DNA of 64,000 nt from Pseudomonas asgharzadehiana (GTDB taxonomy: Bacteria; Pseudomonadota; Gammaproteobacteria; Pseudomonadales; Pseudomonadaceae). Below the pieces are notes generated by a model. That model saw nothing but the letters and a program-made list of their open reading frames with translations. It made no database searches and was not told where the DNA came from. Each line of letters starts with the position of its first letter. Position 1 is the first letter of the stretch. The stretch lies in contig NZ_CP077079.1 in the NCBI RefSeq assembly GCF_019139815.1, positions 2,852,001-2,916,000 of the forward strand, read 5' to 3'. A program made the position numbers and the translations under genes. This document shows, one piece after another, positions 48,590 through 57,378 of the stretch.

Positions 48590-50644
48590 TTAGTGTTGAT
48601 TCAGTTGGATCTGCGCTTTGGCTTGCTTCACCACATGCTCCACCGTAAAGCCGAATTTCTCCTGCAGCTTGGCCAGCGGCGCCGACGCGCCAAAGCTGTT
48701 CATCACCACCTTGGCGCCGGTTTGTCCGACATAACGGTCCCATCCCAACGGCCCTGCCTGTTCGACCACTACCCGTGCCTTTACCGCCGGTGGCAACACG
48801 CTGTCGCGGTAAGCCTGGTCCTGTTCTTCGAACAATTCCCAGCTGGGCATCGACACCAATTGCGCGGCGACCCCTTCGTTGGTGAGCTGTTCATAGGCCG
48901 CCACGGCCAGGCTGACTTCGCTGCCGGTACCGATCAGGACCACTTCGGGCTTGTTCGCCCCGGCCAACACATAAGCGCCCTTGGCTGCGCCAGTCGCTGC
49001 CGCATACTTCGTGCGGTCCAGGGTCGGCAGCGGTTGGCGTGACAGCACCACGCAGCTCGGCCGATGGGTTTGCGCCAGGGCGACTCTCCACAGCTCCAGG
49101 GTTTCATTTGCATCGCCAGGGCGCAGGGTCAGCAGCCCCGGCGTGGCGCGCAATTGCGTCAGGTGTTCGATGGGCTGGTGGGTCGGCCCGTCCTCGCCCA
49201 CGCCGATGGAGTCGTGGGTGAACACAAACACCACCGGCAACTCCATGATCGCCGCCAGGCGGATCGGCGGTTTCATATAGTCGCTGAATACCAGGAACGT
49301 CGAGGTGTACGGGCGCAGGTAGGACAGCGCCATGCCATTGGCAATCGCGCCCATGGCGTGTTCGCGAATGCCGAAATGCAGGTTACGCCCGCGGTAGTCG
49401 TCGGCGCTGAAACGCCCGGCGCCGTCGAAGGTGAGGTGGGTCTTGGTCGACGGCGACAAATCAGCCGAGCCACCGATCAGCCAGGGGATTTGCCGGGCGA
49501 AGGCATTCAACACCTCACCGCCTGCCGCACGACTGGCGACGCCTTTGGCATCCGCCGCATAACCCGGCAGATCTGCCTGCCACTGCGCGGGCATTTCGCC
49601 GGCGCGCATGCGCCGCAGTTCGTCGGCTAACTGCGGGTCAAGAGCGGCCAGGGTCCGGTTCCATTGCTGGTACAGCGGCTCGGCGCGCGCCTGCAGCGCG
49701 TCGCGTAATACCGTGCGTGCCTCATCGGGCACCAGGAAGCTCGAATCCTGCGGCCAGCCATACGCCGCCTTGGTCAGGCGAATTTCTTCATCGCCCAGCG
49801 GTTCGCCATGGGCGGCAGCGGTGTTGTGCTTGTGGGGCGAGCCGTAGCCGATCACGCTGTCGACCACGATCAGCGTCGGTGCGCCGGTGTTGGCCTGGAA
49901 GGTCTCCAGGGCTTCGCTCAATGCCTGCAAGTCATTGGCGTCGGCGACGTGCAAGGTGTGCCAGCCATACGCCTGGAAGCGCTTGATCACGTCCTCGCTG
50001 AACGCCAACTCGGTGTGGCCTTCGATGCTGATGGTGTTGTTGTCGTAGATCCAGCACAGGTTATCCAGCTTCAAATGCCCGGCCATCGATGCCGCTTCGC
50101 TGCTGATGCCTTCCATCATGTCGCCGTCGCCGCACAGGGTGTAGACGTTGTAGTCAAACAACACCTGGCCGTCGCGGTTGAAGCGCTCGGCCAGCCAACG
50201 CTCGGCCATGGCCATGCCCACGCTGTTGGCGCAGCCTTGGCCCAACGGCCCGGTAGTGGTCTCGACGCCGGTGGTCATGCGGTATTCCGGATGCCCTGGG
50301 GTTTTTGAGTCGGCTTGGCGAAACTGCTTGATATCGTCCAGGCTGATCGCCGGTTGCCCGGTGCGTTGGCCCTGGGCATCGATCTCCACCACACCGGCAA
50401 GATGCAACAGCGAATACAGCAGCATCGACGCATGCCCCACCGACAACACAAAACGGTCGCGGTTGGGCCAGTCGGGATGCGCCGGGTGATACCGCAGGAA
50501 CCGGCTCCACAGCGTATACCCCACCGGCGCCAGGCCCATGGGCGTGCCGGGGTGGCCGGAATTGGCCTTCTGCACGGCGTCCATGGCCAGAGTGCGCAGG
50601 GTGTTGATGCATTGAGTGTCGACAGTGGTAGCCGCGTGAGTCAT
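48590..50644 (-). CDS. Transketolase
   Basis: A 684-residue thiamine-diphosphate enzyme that transfers two-carbon ketol units in the pentose phosphate pathway. I start at MTHAATTVDTQCINTLRTLA, which has GGAG upstream; longer starts add non-family residues. The N-terminal PP domain has KANSGHPGTPMGLAP, GPLGQGCANSVGMA and the ThDP motif CGDGDMMEGISSEAAS ending IYDNN. The PYR domain has FGIREHAMGAIANGMAL with the catalytic-type glutamate, and FVFTHDSIGVGEDGPTHQP. It is probably monocistronic. It may be the main transketolase or a second copy; the window cannot tell. Confidence 0.94.
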   Translation of the reverse strand: MTHAATTVDTQCINTLRTLAMDAVQKANSGHPGTPMGLAPVGYTLWSRFLRYHPAHPDWPNRDRFVLSVGHASMLLYSLLHLAGVVEIDAQGQRTGQPAISLDDIKQFRQADSKTPGHPEYRMTTGVETTTGPLGQGCANSVGMAMAERWLAERFNRDGQVLFDYNVYTLCGDGDMMEGISSEAASMAGHLKLDNLCWIYDNNTISIEGHTELAFSEDVIKRFQAYGWHTLHVADANDLQALSEALETFQANTGAPTLIVVDSVIGYGSPHKHNTAAAHGEPLGDEEIRLTKAAYGWPQDSSFLVPDEARTVLRDALQARAEPLYQQWNRTLAALDPQLADELRRMRAGEMPAQWQADLPGYAADAKGVASRAAGGEVLNAFARQIPWLIGGSADLSPSTKTHLTFDGAGRFSADDYRGRNLHFGIREHAMGAIANGMALSYLRPYTSTFLVFSDYMKPPIRLAAIMELPVVFVFTHDSIGVGEDGPTHQPIEHLTQLRATPGLLTLRPGDANETLELWRVALAQTHRPSCVVLSRQPLPTLDRTKYAAATGAAKGAYVLAGANKPEVVLIGTGSEVSLAVAAYEQLTNEGVAAQLVSMPSWELFEEQDQAYRDSVLPPAVKARVVVEQAGPLGWDRYVGQTGAKVVMNSFGASAPLAKLQEKFGFTVEHVVKQAKAQIQLNQH

Positions 50645-50818
50645 GAAACCGGTCTCCCTCGAATGACGATCTATTGTTGAGGGCAGGGCGTCGCAAAGGT
50701 TTTGTCCCATCGCCGTTACCGCGACGAACGGGGCGTATTGAGCGCAAACATGACAAGACCGCCAGGAATGGGCTAGCTTCAAGGGCGTAGACCATTGATC
50801 AACATGCGGAGGTACGCC

Positions 50819-51043
50819 ATGCCAGTGAAACACGACCTGTATCAGGATTTGGGGTTGAGCAAGGAAGTCGTTCACGAACGCAGGGCGAACGATAAACGCC
50901 TGGACTCGCTGCTCACGCAATATGACGCTGCCGACGGGGAGGTGCTCAAGGCGGAATCAGCCAGTGCCAGCGATGAAGATGTTGAGAAACTGAAGAAAAA
51001 GCGGCTTCTGATCAAAGATGAAATTGTGGGGCGATTGGGTTAA
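50819..51043 (+). CDS. DUF465 (YdcH-like) small protein
   Basis: A 74-residue protein starting MPVKHDLYQDLGLSKEVVHE, with a strong GGAGG ribosome binding site. It is predicted to be almost wholly helical, with a charged C-terminal coiled coil (ASDEDVEKLKKKRLLIKDEI). This is the DUF465 pattern of small cytoplasmic proteins of unknown function. It is divergent from the transketolase gene. Confidence 0.85.
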   Translation: MPVKHDLYQDLGLSKEVVHERRANDKRLDSLLTQYDAADGEVLKAESASASDEDVEKLKKKRLLIKDEIVGRLG

Positions 51044-51060
51044 GCAGTCCCGCAACGACC

Positions 51061-51145
51061 GTGGCGAGGGGCGGTGCGACGATTCGACTTGCTCCCGATA
51101 GCAGTGTGTCAGGCACCGATGCATCAACTGACACGCCCTCGCCAC
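51061..51145. repeat. Diverged REPIN, long-arm subfamily, with altered outer stem
   Basis: Left end GTGGCGAGGGGC and right end GCCCTCGCCAC still pair, both changed from GTGGGAGGG/CCCTCCCAC, so the stem is conserved by compensatory change. It shares GGTGCGACGATTCGACTTG with the element at 5621. The right arm lacks the usual GGGAGCAAGC segment. Confidence 0.7.
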
Positions 51146-51184
51146 CCACACGCCTTTGCCATTGGAGCGGCGCGGGCATCGGGT

Positions 51185-52561
51185 TTAGGCCAGCAGTGCG
51201 TCCAGGCACGCATCCACCGAGCGTTGCTGCGTTTGCGCATACAACTTCAGCTCATCAATTGTGTTGCGCCCCAGCGCCTGTTCGAACGCCGCCTGGTTCG
51301 AATGGGCCGCGTAGTGGCTTTGCGCGCCATCCCCCAGGTTCGACTGGAAGATCCCCGCCGCGCTCACCGGTAGAAAGTCCTCATACACCAACGGCTCTAC
51401 ATCGACGTGGCCGGCGGCGACCAGAGCCTCCAGCGTGCGTGGTTGGTCGGCGTGGCCGCGTGCCGCGAGGCCTTTTGGCGTGGCGAAGTAGCGGAAGTAC
51501 GCCAGGCCCTGTTCGCGCATGTGTGCGTGGTTGTCGGGGAAGGCCTGGAAGTGCTGCTCCATCAATTGTGTGTAGCGTGCGGCGTTAGCCTCGTTGGGGA
51601 ATGCGCCCAGTTCGTCGCGGGCGGCGTTCAGCAGTTGGTCGTAGAGGGCGCGGCCCTTGGGCGTCAGCGCGACGCCGCGTTGTTCGATTTCGCCGAAACG
51701 TGCGCTGTGGCTGCCTTGGGCGTCGGTGAAGGCGATGGCTTCGTCAAGGGCTTTGAAGCTGGTCTGGCGCAGCAGGATCGGGCACTGGCGGCGCGGCGGG
51801 CCTTCGATCACGGCCTTGGGCGTGATGCCTTTGCCGGGCATGGCGGCCTGCACCTGGTCGATGTCCAGGGTGCGCGGAGTCAGATGGTTGATGTGCGGGC
51901 CCTTGAACGCGACGACGTCGGCGATCAGGCGGTGCTGGTCGCTCAGTTGCTGGTATTGCGCGGCGGTGACGGTGGCGGCGTGGTGCCAGCGGAAGGTTTC
52001 CAGGGCCTCGCGGATAAAGTGCGCGGCGTCCTCGGCATCGAGGCCGCCGTCTGTTTCCGCCTGCCCAATCAGCGCCAGGGCGCCTGGGCTGAAGATCGAC
52101 CGTTTGGCCAGGGCGGTTTCGGCGAAAGCGCGCAACTCGCGATTTTCGATCAGCTCCAGGCGCAGCAACGAGGTGAACACACGAAACGGGCTGGTTTGCA
52201 GCGCATGCTCATGGACCGCGCGAAACGCTGTGGAATGCACCGGCACGCCCGCCGGCGTGAGGTCGTAATAGCCCACCGGCTGCATGCCCATCACTGCGAA
52301 CAGGCGGCCGATGGTCGCCAGTTCCGCTGCAGTGCCCAGGCGGATGGCACCGTGGCGCTCCCTGTCCAGGCGCTGGATCTCGCCGGTGCGTTGCAGTTGT
52401 TGCGCCACACCCGGTTCGCTCTGGAGCACGCGAGTGTTGACCTCGGCCACCAGATCCATCAGCGCGCCGTACAGGGGAACTTCATCTCGGTACATATCGG
52501 ACATGGCCTTGGAAAAGCCCTTGCGGATCTCGTCGGGGCTCACATGTGCGGTACTTGGCAT
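51185..52561 (-). CDS. hglS: 2-Oxoadipate dioxygenase/decarboxylase (HglS, DUF1338)
   Basis: A 458-residue enzyme of the DUF1338/YdcJ family. HglS converts 2-oxoadipate to D-2-hydroxyglutarate using Fe(II) and O2, the link from D-lysine (2-aminoadipate) breakdown to central metabolism in P. putida. H70 and R74 (DRERHGAIR), histidines 224/227 (FKGPHINHLTP) and E294 (GEIEQRG) agree with the metal and substrate residues I recall for P. putida HglS. The fold is a vicinal-oxygen-chelate-like cupin. I start at MPSTAHVSPDEIRKGF; a longer frame upstream is not family-like. It appears monocistronic. Confidence 0.9.
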   Translation of the reverse strand: MPSTAHVSPDEIRKGFSKAMSDMYRDEVPLYGALMDLVAEVNTRVLQSEPGVAQQLQRTGEIQRLDRERHGAIRLGTAAELATIGRLFAVMGMQPVGYYDLTPAGVPVHSTAFRAVHEHALQTSPFRVFTSLLRLELIENRELRAFAETALAKRSIFSPGALALIGQAETDGGLDAEDAAHFIREALETFRWHHAATVTAAQYQQLSDQHRLIADVVAFKGPHINHLTPRTLDIDQVQAAMPGKGITPKAVIEGPPRRQCPILLRQTSFKALDEAIAFTDAQGSHSARFGEIEQRGVALTPKGRALYDQLLNAARDELGAFPNEANAARYTQLMEQHFQAFPDNHAHMREQGLAYFRYFATPKGLAARGHADQPRTLEALVAAGHVDVEPLVYEDFLPVSAAGIFQSNLGDGAQSHYAAHSNQAAFEQALGRNTIDELKLYAQTQQRSVDACLDALLA

Positions 52562-52850
52562 AGAAAAATTCCTGATGACGGACGTGATAGGTGTGACCGT
52601 TTTCTGGATTTTGTTGGGCCCAGGGTGCGCTTGCAAACGAAGATTCCTCTGGACTTCATTCTGCAAATGAATGAGATGACACGAATATGTCAAAAACCGC
52701 GCCTGGCAAAACTTCATTTTCGAGCGGTTTTCCTAACTTATTCTTCACGGAGTCCGCCCCGGCCCCCATGAAACAATCGTCACGTTTGTAGGGATGAAAA
52801 CGCCGTTTCGCACACCTTTTACATAAAAAAATATTCAGGGGCCGTCGTTA

Positions 52851-54260
52851 ATGAAGCTATCTACACTGGCGTTATCCATCACCGCCGCCGTGCTGGCACA
52901 GCAGGCTTGCGCGGATGATTTCGGGCTCGGCGCGCTGGGCACGGGCAACGGTCACAGCGGTTTTGTGGAGGACAGTCATGCGTCCGTCAGCTCACGAACC
53001 ATGTACTACAGCGCAGACAACCGCTCGGGTACCAACAACGACCTGCGCGAAGCCGCAACCGCGCTGCGTTTTGACTACAAATCCGGCTTTACCCAAGGCA
53101 CGCTCGGCGTCGGTTTCGACGTGATGGCGTTCGGTGCCTTGCGCCTCGATGGCGGCGACGGTCACGCCGCCGGCCCCGGCCTGGCGGGCAACGGCAACAG
53201 CTTCTTTCCAACCAGGAACAACGGTACCGAACCTGCCGACTCCTTTGGTCGCGCTGCGGGTAATGTGAAGTTCAGGATTTCCCAGACCGAATTGCACGTC
53301 GGTGGTGGCCTGGCACCGGTGTTGCCCATCCTGGTCGCCAACGACAGCCGTGTGGCGCCGCAGACCTTTGACGGCGGCGTTCTGACTTCGAACGACATCC
53401 CCAACGTGACCTTCACCGGCGGTGAGCTGAACCGCGTCGAAGGCCGTGCTTCCAGTAACTCCACGGGGTTGAGCGTTGCCGGTGGCCAGCGCGATAGCGA
53501 CAGCTTCAAATTCGGTGGCGTGGACTACAAACCCTTCGGTTCATCCGACAACAGCCTGGCAAAAAACCTGACGCTGCAGTACTACTACGCGCAGCTGCAG
53601 GACTTCTACAAACAGAACTATGTAGGCCTGGTGCACGTGCTGCCGTTGGGCAATGACCAATCGTTCAAGACCGACCTGCGTTACTTCGACAGCACCAGCG
53701 ACGGCAAGAATGGTTCGAGTGGCTATGCGTTCAACAACAACGGCGGCTATGCCAAGCATGCTGGCGAAGTGGACAACAAAACCTACAGCGCAGCCTTCAC
53801 TTATCAGTTGGGTGGCAGCAGCCTGATGCTCGGCCACATTGGCGTGGGGGATGACGGTGGCTTCGTCTGGGTCAACCAGGGCAGCCTGGCCGACCCGCAC
53901 GCGCAAGGCGCCGGCGGCAGCGACTTCTACCTGTTTACCGATGCGGTGGTCGGCCAGTTCTCCCGGGCAGGCGAGCAGGTCAACTTCGGCCAGTATGCCT
54001 ATGACTTCAAGGCCTACGTACCGGGCCTGAAGGCGTCCGTGGCGTATCTGGACGGCAAGGACATCAAGTCCAATGTCGCCGGTGGCCCCGACCAGAAAGA
54101 AAACGAAGCCGACTTCCGCTTGGACTATGTGGTGCAGGCAGGTCCGCTGAAAGGCTTCGGTACCACCTTGCGTACCGGTACCTATCACGGCAAAAACACC
54201 GGCACCGCCGACCAGGACCAGACCCGTCTGATCTTCAACTACACCTACGCGATCTTCTAA
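52851..54260 (+). CDS. OprD-family outer membrane porin
   Basis: A 469-residue outer-membrane beta barrel. The signal peptide ends QQACA-DD near residue 22. The OprD pattern is clear: DSHASVSSRTMYYSADNR early, REAATALRFDYKSGFTQGTLGVGFD, then alternating strands, and a C-terminal LIFNYTYAIF with terminal phenylalanine for BAM recognition. OprD-type (Occ) channels take up small carboxylate or amino-acid-like solutes. Which one is not readable here. The preceding ~290 bases are intergenic and AT-richer near the start. The gene ends before a perfect REP-like hairpin. Confidence 0.93.
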   Translation: MKLSTLALSITAAVLAQQACADDFGLGALGTGNGHSGFVEDSHASVSSRTMYYSADNRSGTNNDLREAATALRFDYKSGFTQGTLGVGFDVMAFGALRLDGGDGHAAGPGLAGNGNSFFPTRNNGTEPADSFGRAAGNVKFRISQTELHVGGGLAPVLPILVANDSRVAPQTFDGGVLTSNDIPNVTFTGGELNRVEGRASSNSTGLSVAGGQRDSDSFKFGGVDYKPFGSSDNSLAKNLTLQYYYAQLQDFYKQNYVGLVHVLPLGNDQSFKTDLRYFDSTSDGKNGSSGYAFNNNGGYAKHAGEVDNKTYSAAFTYQLGGSSLMLGHIGVGDDGGFVWVNQGSLADPHAQGAGGSDFYLFTDAVVGQFSRAGEQVNFGQYAYDFKAYVPGLKASVAYLDGKDIKSNVAGGPDQKENEADFRLDYVVQAGPLKGFGTTLRTGTYHGKNTGTADQDQTRLIFNYTYAIF

Positions 54261-54325
54261 CCGGGCTGCGCCCCACTGTGTAGGTACCCGGCGTTGACGG
54301 TGAGCTACCAGCGACGCAAAAAAAT

Positions 54326-54353
54326 GTGGGAGCGGGCATAAGCCCGCTCCCAC
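54326..54353. repeat. REP hairpin, 12-bp perfect stem, between convergent genes
   Basis: GTGGGAGCGGGC and GCCCGCTCCCAC pair perfectly around a 4-base ATAA loop. It uses the GAGCGGGC variant of the family. It may terminate transcription of oprD and of the SCP2 gene from either side. Confidence 0.85.
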
Positions 54354-54376
54354 AGAGATTCAGGGTTGCCCGAGAA

Positions 54377-54691
54377 TCAGGAAGGGAACAACTCGCTCAG
54401 CTTCATCGCCAGCATCATGTCGCCTTCGGTGCGCAGCTTGCCGCCCATGAAGGCCTGCATGCCGTCGGTGGAACCGTCGACGATGCCTTCCAGGGTTTCG
54501 CTGTCCATGACCAGGGTCACTTGGGCGTCCGGGTTTTCGCCTTCTTGCAGCTCGCAGGTCTTGTCTTTGACAACCAGGGAAAAATTCTTGGTGTCGTCAA
54601 TGCGGAAACCGAATACCAGGTCCAGGCCTTCGGCAGCGCTTGGGTTGAATTTGGCTTTCATTGCTTCTACGGCTTTAGCTACGTCAGTCAT
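54377..54691 (-). CDS. SCP2 sterol-carrier domain protein
   Basis: A 104-residue single-domain SCP2 protein, starting MTDVAKAVEAMKAKFNPSAA. A hydrophobic tunnel fold that binds fatty acyl or other lipids is expected. VFGFRIDDTKNFSLVVKDKT, DAQVTLVMDSETLEGIVDG and FMGGKLRTEGDMMLAMKL are the family landmarks. Cytoplasmic. It precedes the histidine phosphatase gene in the window but is downstream in transcription, 56 bases after it. Confidence 0.9.
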   Translation of the reverse strand: MTDVAKAVEAMKAKFNPSAAEGLDLVFGFRIDDTKNFSLVVKDKTCELQEGENPDAQVTLVMDSETLEGIVDGSTDGMQAFMGGKLRTEGDMMLAMKLSELFPS

Positions 54692-54747
54692 GGTTTCGAT
54701 CCTTTGGGGTAGAGTCCAGTGACCCTGGGGTCACGGTTGGCCGCAAT

Positions 54748-55458
54748 TCACCGGAAGGTGATGAGCTGCGGCGCCTTCAACAGTTGCAAGTGGGTATGGC
54801 TGTTGAAGGAAGCCAGTGCCACCTCGCGACCGCGGAATTTCAGCTGGTTGAGCGAGGTGTTAACAATTTGCCAGTTCAGCTCGAAGGCCTGGGCGGCAGG
54901 CATTCGGGTCATCAGGTGGAGCAGGGCGGTGATGGTGCCGCCCGAGGTGAACACGGCGACTTTGTGCGAATTGTCCGCTGCCTCGAGAATACGTTGCAGG
55001 CCGCCTTGAACGCGCTCGACGAACCCCTGCCAGCTTTCCAGCCCTGGCGGATCATAGGTGCCGGCCAGCCAGCGCTCGATGATCAGGGCGAAGATGCGCT
55101 GGAATTCGCTGCGGTTTTGCGCGCCGTTACGCAGGATGTGCATCGCGTTGGGTTCGGCGCCGAGCAGGTCAGGGAGCAACCCGCGAATAATGGCCTCACC
55201 GTCGAATTCATTGAAGGCGACGTCGGTTTCCAGCGGCGGGACCGGCAGGCCCCGGGCGCTGTATTGATCGAACGTAGCGCTGGCGGTGTGCTGTTGGCGG
55301 CGCAGGTCGCCGGCTATGCAGCGGTCGAATACCAGGCCCATGTCGGCCAGGTGGCGACCGAGGACTTGGGCTTGTTCCACGCCGAGGGGCGACAGCACGT
55401 CGTAATCGTCTGCACCGAAGGAGGCCTGGCCATGTCGAATCAGATAGATGCTGCCCAC
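54748..55458 (-). CDS. Histidine phosphatase family protein
   Basis: A 236-residue phosphoglycerate-mutase-like phosphatase read from GTG 55458. The catalytic RHG motif is IYLIRHGQASFG with H9 as phospho-acceptor. The second histidine region is VAVFTSGGTITALLHL, where the usual HG is replaced by SG. VLSPLGVEQAQVLGRHLADMG and LRRQQHTASATFD follow the family. The missing second histidine might lower activity. Substrate unknown. It probably shares a transcript with the SCP2 gene. Confidence 0.88.
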   Translation of the reverse strand: MGSIYLIRHGQASFGADDYDVLSPLGVEQAQVLGRHLADMGLVFDRCIAGDLRRQQHTASATFDQYSARGLPVPPLETDVAFNEFDGEAIIRGLLPDLLGAEPNAMHILRNGAQNRSEFQRIFALIIERWLAGTYDPPGLESWQGFVERVQGGLQRILEAADNSHKVAVFTSGGTITALLHLMTRMPAAQAFELNWQIVNTSLNQLKFRGREVALASFNSHTHLQLLKAPQLITFR

Positions 55459-55653
55459 GTCCGTTTTCCCGGTACGTTGAAAGTCTGGCGAGGTTATGAG
55501 GATGCCAGGGAGCTGTCAATGAAAAAACATACGCTTGTTTTAAAAGGCTGTTGGAGTGCTGGGTTGCTGGCGGTTTGATCACTGGCCCGAACGCCTGGCC
55601 GCCGGTATGCTGGGACAATCCGCGCCTGGCGCACTGCACTTGTAAGGAGCAAC

Positions 55654-56679
55654 ATGGATTTCCTGGCCGAATACGCGAGCTTTCTGGCGAAGACCGTCAC
55701 CCTGGTGGTCGCTATTCTGGTGGTACTGATCAGCTTCGCGGCATTGCGCAGCAAAGGTCGTCGCAAATCCGCCGGCCAATTGCAGGTCAGCAAGCTCAAT
55801 GATTTCTACAAAGGCCTGCGTGAACGCCTGGAATCGACCCTGCTCGACAAGGACCAACTCAAGGCCTTGCGCAAGTCCGAAAGCAAAACCGAAAAGAAGA
55901 ACAGCAAGCATAAACCCGAGGCCAAGCCACGGGTGTTCGTGCTGGATTTTGACGGCGACATCAAGGCCTCGGCCACCGAAAGCCTGCGCCACGAGATCAC
56001 CGCGCTGCTGAGCCTGGCCACGCCCAAGGATGAAGTGGTGCTGCGCCTTGAAAGCGGCGGCGGCATGGTCCACAGCTACGGCCTGGCGTCCTCGCAACTG
56101 GCGCGTATCCGCCAGGCGGGCGTGCCGTTGACCGTGTGCATCGACAAGGTAGCGGCCAGCGGCGGCTACATGATGGCGTGCATCGGCGAGAAGATCATCA
56201 GCGCACCGTTCGCCATCCTCGGCTCCATCGGCGTAGTGGCGCAGTTGCCCAATGTGAACCGCCTGCTGAAAAAGCACGACATCGACTTTGAAGTGCTGAC
56301 CGCCGGTGAATACAAGCGCACCCTCACGGTATTCGGCGAAAACACCGAAAAAGGCCGCGAGAAGTTCCAGGAAGACCTGGACATCACCCATCAGTTGTTC
56401 AAGAACTTCGTGTCGCGCTATCGCCCCCAATTGGCGATTGATGAGGTCGCGACCGGGGAAGTGTGGCTGGGTGTTGCGGCGCTCGACAAACAACTGGTCG
56501 ACGAACTGCAGACCAGCGACGAATACCTGGCCACCAAGGCCAAGACCGCCGAGGTGTTCCACCTGCACTATGCCGAGCGTAAAAGCCTGCAGGAGCGCGT
56601 GGGCCTGGCGGCCAGCGGTTCGGTGGACCGCGTGCTGCTGACCTGGTGGAGCCGCTTGACCCAGCAGCGCTTCTGGTAA
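55654..56679 (+). CDS. sohB: SohB-type inner-membrane serine protease
   Basis: A 341-residue S49-family (SppA-like) peptidase. An N-terminal transmembrane segment (about 11-31) anchors it with the protease domain in the periplasm. The charged region KSESKTEKKNSKHKPEAK precedes the domain. The catalytic serine is S169 (KVAASGGYMMA) and the likely general-base lysine is K221 (GEYKRTLTVFGENT), as in the S49 Ser-Lys dyad. ESGGGMVHSYGLASSQL and SIGVVAQLPN support the assignment. AAGGAG precedes the ATG. Monocistronic. Confidence 0.93.
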   Translation: MDFLAEYASFLAKTVTLVVAILVVLISFAALRSKGRRKSAGQLQVSKLNDFYKGLRERLESTLLDKDQLKALRKSESKTEKKNSKHKPEAKPRVFVLDFDGDIKASATESLRHEITALLSLATPKDEVVLRLESGGGMVHSYGLASSQLARIRQAGVPLTVCIDKVAASGGYMMACIGEKIISAPFAILGSIGVVAQLPNVNRLLKKHDIDFEVLTAGEYKRTLTVFGENTEKGREKFQEDLDITHQLFKNFVSRYRPQLAIDEVATGEVWLGVAALDKQLVDELQTSDEYLATKAKTAEVFHLHYAERKSLQERVGLAASGSVDRVLLTWWSRLTQQRFW

Positions 56680-56707
56680 CCTAAAACTGAAATCCAGGTA
56701 ATCCCTT

Positions 56708-56723
56708 GTGGGAGCGGGCTTGC
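56708..56723. repeat. Half REP (left arm only)
   Basis: GTGGGAGCGGGCTTGC matches the left arm of the window's REP family, but no complementary right arm follows. It lies between the convergent sohB and dhaL-like genes. Confidence 0.55.
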
Positions 56724-56730
56724 GGCCCTG

Positions 56731-57375
56731 TCAGGTCAAGCGGGGCTGGATAGAGTCCGCCAACCGCGTAAGGATCAGGCAGCACGACACCGCTCCGGCA
56801 TCCAGCACGCCCAGTGAACGTTCGCCCAGGCGACTGGCGCGGCCGATCTTCGCTACCAGGTCCTTGGTCGAATCGCGGCCCTGGGACGCGGCGGCTTTCA
56901 TCGCGTCCAGCGCGCCGTTGAAGGTCACCCCCGAGGCATGTGCCTGTTCAAAGGCTTCCACTGCCGGGATCAAGGTGTCCATCAGGCACTTGTCGCCTAC
57001 ACCGGCCTCGGTAATGTCTTGAAGCGATGTCAGCCCGCCGCGCAGCAGGTCAGCGAAGGTGGCGGCATCGATGTCTTCGCTGCCCCGCACTTCATCGGCC
57101 ATGCCGATGAACAGGCTGCCATACAACGGGCCCATAGAGCCGCCGATGCCTTCCATCAGGCTCAGGGTCAGTTCATCCAGTGCTTCGGCGAGGGTCAACT
57201 GCCGGCCTTCGATCGTGCGCCCGCAATGGGCGAAACCCTTGGCCATATTGATGCCGTGGTCGCCGTCGCCAATGGCGCCGTCGACCTCGCTGAGGTACTC
57301 ACGGTTGGCCGTGATCACGCTGACCAGGTCGGCGACGATGGCGCTGCCCTCGTGGGTGGAAAAATGCTGGCTCAT
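56731..57375 (-). CDS. dhaL: DhaL-type kinase subunit (DAK2 domain)
   Basis: A 214-residue ADP/ATP-binding subunit of dihydroxyacetone-type kinases. The magnesium-binding aspartates are in AIGDGDHGINMAKGF (about 34-41). TLSLMEGIGGSMGPLYG and TEAGVGDKCLMDTLIPAVEAF complete the nucleotide site. It works with DhaK, encoded 3 bases upstream. No DhaM/PTS component is in the window, so ATP may be the phosphate donor. In the context of polyol dehydrogenases, the substrate may be erythrulose rather than dihydroxyacetone. Confidence 0.92.
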   Translation of the reverse strand: MSQHFSTHEGSAIVADLVSVITANREYLSEVDGAIGDGDHGINMAKGFAHCGRTIEGRQLTLAEALDELTLSLMEGIGGSMGPLYGSLFIGMADEVRGSEDIDAATFADLLRGGLTSLQDITEAGVGDKCLMDTLIPAVEAFEQAHASGVTFNGALDAMKAAASQGRDSTKDLVAKIGRASRLGERSLGVLDAGAVSCCLILTRLADSIQPRLT

Positions 57376-57378
57376 GGT

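Noticed and set aside
45966..48743. 925-codon minus-strand open frame opposite the uvrA-like gene
   Set aside because: It is antisense to a gene with intact ABC motifs; its translation is arginine/glutamine-rich and featureless.
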